This document shows, in pieces, positions 5,919-7,428 of a stretch of DNA of 7,428 bases (its first letter is position 1; every line of letters starts with the position of its first letter). The notes beneath the pieces are model-generated. The model was not told where the DNA came from. It saw only the letters and a list, made by a program, of their open reading frames with translations, and searched no databases. Both the position numbers and the translations under genes were made by a program. Where the stretch lies: contig DIPO01000057.1 of NCBI GenBank assembly GCA_002427045.1, positions 1 to 7,428 of the forward strand, written 5' to 3'. This stretch comes from Firmicutes bacterium UBA5486 (lineage in GTDB: Bacteria > Bacillota > UBA4882 > UBA10575).

Positions 5919-6923
5919 CTAATTCACTCCATTTTTATATATCTTCTTAACTATTTGATTAATATCTGTATCTTTAATACTCATATCCCTGACCGTTGCG
6001 TTTTCCATCACCAAAGATGCAATCTCTGATGCGCTAATTCTGTTCCTATTAAAATTAACGCTTATACTGTTCCCATTGATATTAACCTTTAAGTCTTCTG
6101 TAAGTAGATTAAATCTCGCATTAAAATCAATATCTTTAATTTGGTCAGCATTTTTAACATCAATATCTATAATTCTCATGTAACCATGGGTATCTCTTAT
6201 ATTCTTTAATCCACCATCATATACTTTTTTACCCGCGTCAATAATAATTATCCTATTACATAATTCTTCAATATCCCCCAAGTCGTGAGTAGTAAGAACA
6301 ACAGTAGTTTTATACTCTTTGTTAATTTCTTTAATAGCTAGCCTTATATTTTCTTTGACTACCACATCAAGTCCAATAGTAGGTTCATCAAGATAAAGCA
6401 CCTTAGGGTTATGTAAAAGCGCTGCCCCTAAATCCGCGCGCATTCTTTGACCAAGTGAAAGCGTTCTTACCGTATTATTAATGAATTCCGATAAATTCAA
6501 TACCTGATCCAGAAAATCCATTCTATTTTTAAAGTCTTTATCAGAAACATTATATATTTCTTTTAAAATACTAAAGGTTTCTGTTAATGGTAAGTCCCAC
6601 CAAAGCTGTGTCCGTTGCCCAAATACCGCCCCAATCTGTTGCGCGTTCTCCATCCGTTTTTCGTAAGGGATGATTCCATTCACAACACATCTTCCGGAGG
6701 TAGGGACTAAAATCCCTGTCATCATCTTAATCGTTGTAGACTTGCCTGCGCCGTTACTCCCAATATATCCTACTATCTCGCCTTCACCAATACGAAATGA
6801 AATATCATCAACTGCTTTTTTTCCCACTACTTCTCTTGTGAATAACCCTTTTACTGTGCCTTTAAAACCCGGATACTTTTTAAATGACTTGAATTCTTTT
6901 GTTAGATTTTCTACTACAATCAT
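5919..6923 (-). CDS. ABC transporter ATP-binding protein (COG4586-like)
   Basis: This cytoplasmic ATPase powers the two permeases encoded directly downstream. In its 334 residues all nucleotide-binding motifs are intact: Walker A GSNGAGKST (55-63), Q-loop glutamine in FGQRTQLWWDLP (101-112), signature LSLGQ (155-159), Walker B VLYLDEP (175-181), D-loop GLD (184-186) and switch histidine H213 in TTHDLGD. An N-terminal insertion, FKSFKKYPGFKGTVKGLFTR (11-30), before the first core strand and the QLWWDLP sequence after the Q-loop are typical of the ATPase partner of paired ABC-2 permeases. Residues 240-334 form a C-terminal accessory domain of alternating strands and helices with no motif I know. 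AAGGAG lies 12 nt before the ATG, somewhat distant but the best available. Organisation is ATPase, permease, permease, as in related exporter operons; lipids, peptides and drugs are all possible cargo. Confidence 0.94.
   Translation of the reverse strand: MIVVENLTKEFKSFKKYPGFKGTVKGLFTREVVGKKAVDDISFRIGEGEIVGYIGSNGAGKSTTIKMMTGILVPTSGRCVVNGIIPYEKRMENAQQIGAVFGQRTQLWWDLPLTETFSILKEIYNVSDKDFKNRMDFLDQVLNLSEFINNTVRTLSLGQRMRADLGAALLHNPKVLYLDEPTIGLDVVVKENIRLAIKEINKEYKTTVVLTTHDLGDIEELCNRIIIIDAGKKVYDGGLKNIRDTHGYMRIIDIDVKNADQIKDIDFNARFNLLTEDLKVNINGNSISVNFNRNRISASEIASLVMENATVRDMSIKDTDINQIVKKIYKNGVN
5925..5930 (-). promoter_or_regulatory. ribosome binding site supporting the TTG start of the first permease
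   Basis: GGAGTG sits in the last codons of the ATPase gene, 7 nt before the TTG at 5917. No ATG or GTG in the same frame is available nearby, so this site decides the start. Confidence 0.65.
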
Positions 6924-7011
6924 TATCTAGCTCATCTCCTTAGAATTACGTTAGGATTAAAATATGAATGTACTTTGTGCTTAAAACATATTTTTACTTG
7001 AACAACCCTCT
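6924..7011 (-). promoter_or_regulatory. probable promoter region of the ABC operon
   Basis: This AT-rich stretch lies between the terminator of the HEAT-repeat gene and the ATPase start, so the operon's promoter should be here. Candidate elements are weak: TTGTTC near 7005-7000 and AT-rich TATTTT-like hexamers around 6968-6960, none with ideal spacing. I cannot define a transcription start. Confidence 0.3.
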
Positions 7012-7054
7012 AAAAAGACGTATAGCGCCCCAAAGCAATGTAGGCGCGCCGACT
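7012..7054 (-). terminator. probable Rho-independent terminator of the HEAT-repeat gene
   Basis: On the minus strand an imperfect stem forms from AGTCG (7054-7050) with CGTCT (7020-7016) and GCGCC with GGCGC closer to the loop, separated by a small internal loop. A run of five T (7016-7012) overlaps and follows the 3' arm. It begins about 20 nt past the stop codon of the gene to the right and precedes the ABC operon, so it separates the two transcription units. Confidence 0.5.
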
Positions 7055-7075
7055 ACTTGCTAGGATGGCGACCAC

Positions 7076-7428
7076 TTACACAAATTTTATTTTAAATACT
7101 TTTTTATCGCCTTTTTTACTTTCACGTTCATATTCTGTTTTCAAGTACGCTTCCACTCGCTCGTTCATTTGCTCATTAGCAATTTCCCCTAGCACTTCAA
7201 TAATATCCATTAATAATAAACTCTTCTGAGTATCTTTTCTTTTATTTACGTCAATTTTTATTAGCATATCTACAATTTCATGTTTATACTTCGTAGAATG
7301 TTCGCATATTTTATGTAATCCCTGGATACATTGACGGGCGGTAATAAACTTTTCATCATCACAATGATTTAAATACTCACTGCATATTACTCCAAATTTA
7401 TCTTCCTTATCCCATCTTACATTTTCCG
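7076..7428 (-). CDS. HEAT-repeat protein (often annotated SufBD-like), C-terminal part
   Basis: The frame is open to the window edge, so the gene's 5' end is missing; 116 residues plus a stop are visible. The internal Met at 7267 is not the start, because family-like sequence continues upstream of it: VRWDKEDKFGVICSEYLNH, then DDEKFITARQCIQGLHKI. These are paired helices of HEAT repeats. The pattern WD-x-x-NK or EDK, EYL-x-H, DEK-x-ITARQC-I is one I associate with a family of small Firmicute HEAT proteins whose SufBD label is probably historical and not evidence of Fe-S assembly. A further helix pair follows (SLLLMDIIEVLGEI, then MNERVEAYLKTEYE), and the protein ends in a lysine-rich tail. 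Such proteins usually act as binding scaffolds; the partner is unknown. A terminator follows, so it is not part of the ABC operon. Confidence 0.8.
   Translation of the reverse strand, partial: ENVRWDKEDKFGVICSEYLNHCDDEKFITARQCIQGLHKICEHSTKYKHEIVDMLIKIDVNKRKDTQKSLLLMDIIEVLGEIANEQMNERVEAYLKTEYERESKKGDKKVFKIKFV

Noticed and set aside
6670..6930. 86-codon plus-strand frame opposite the ABC ATPase N-terminus
   Set aside because: It is the antisense shadow of the Walker A region; the minus-strand gene has every ABC motif.
7076..7267. 63-aa gene starting at an ATG at 7267
   Set aside because: The same frame is open to the window edge and carries matching HEAT-repeat sequence upstream, so this is the tail of a larger protein and not a small gene.

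Overview
The window reads as a piece of chromosome from an anaerobic, probably spore-forming, low-to-moderate G+C Firmicute (Clostridia in the broad sense). The evidence is strong AGGAGG-type ribosome binding sites before most genes, a bacterial ComA (phosphosulfolactate synthase, known from Bacillus spores and many clostridia), a clostridial-type ABC-2 exporter operon and a HEAT-repeat protein of a kind common in Firmicutes. No gene here fixes the genus. Every convincing gene lies on the minus strand, so genes are read from right to left.

Layout from transcription upstream (right) to downstream (left): (1) 7428-7076, the C-terminal part of a HEAT-repeat protein that runs off the window, followed by a likely Rho-independent terminator at 7054-7012. 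(2) 6923-4282, a tight three-gene operon: ABC ATPase and two ABC-2 permeases, with intergenic gaps of 1 and 4 nt. It builds a complete exporter of unknown substrate. (3) 4285-3983, the 3' end of pnuC (nicotinamide riboside transporter), its 5' part missing and its remaining frame abutting the stop codon of the last permease; this looks like a deletion or recombination scar. (4) 3817-3119, a flavodoxin-fold NAD(P)H/FMN oxidoreductase with an iron-sulfur-flavoprotein-like cysteine motif. (5) About 220 bp of non-coding, palindrome-rich DNA (2898-3118). (6) 2897-2316, a conserved protein of unknown function. (7) 2198-252, comA (phosphosulfolactate synthase) followed by a YeiH-family membrane protein, a plausible two-gene unit linking sulfite fixation into a sulfonate with export of a sulfur oxyanion or sulfonate. 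(8) 1-251, a leftward trailer with a hairpin at the yeiH stop codon, a long stem-loop followed by a U tract, and a 39-codon ORF that overlaps it.

Base composition is not uniform: comA and yeiH are clearly richer in G+C (for example 33 of 60 bases at 1381-1440) than the ABC operon (18 of 60 at 5641-5700). With the truncated pnuC and the palindromic spacers, this suggests a region assembled from pieces of different history. I see no CRISPR array, tRNA, rRNA, transposase or recognised defence system. The best leads are the comA-yeiH pairing, the pnuC/permease junction and the structured intergenic DNA.
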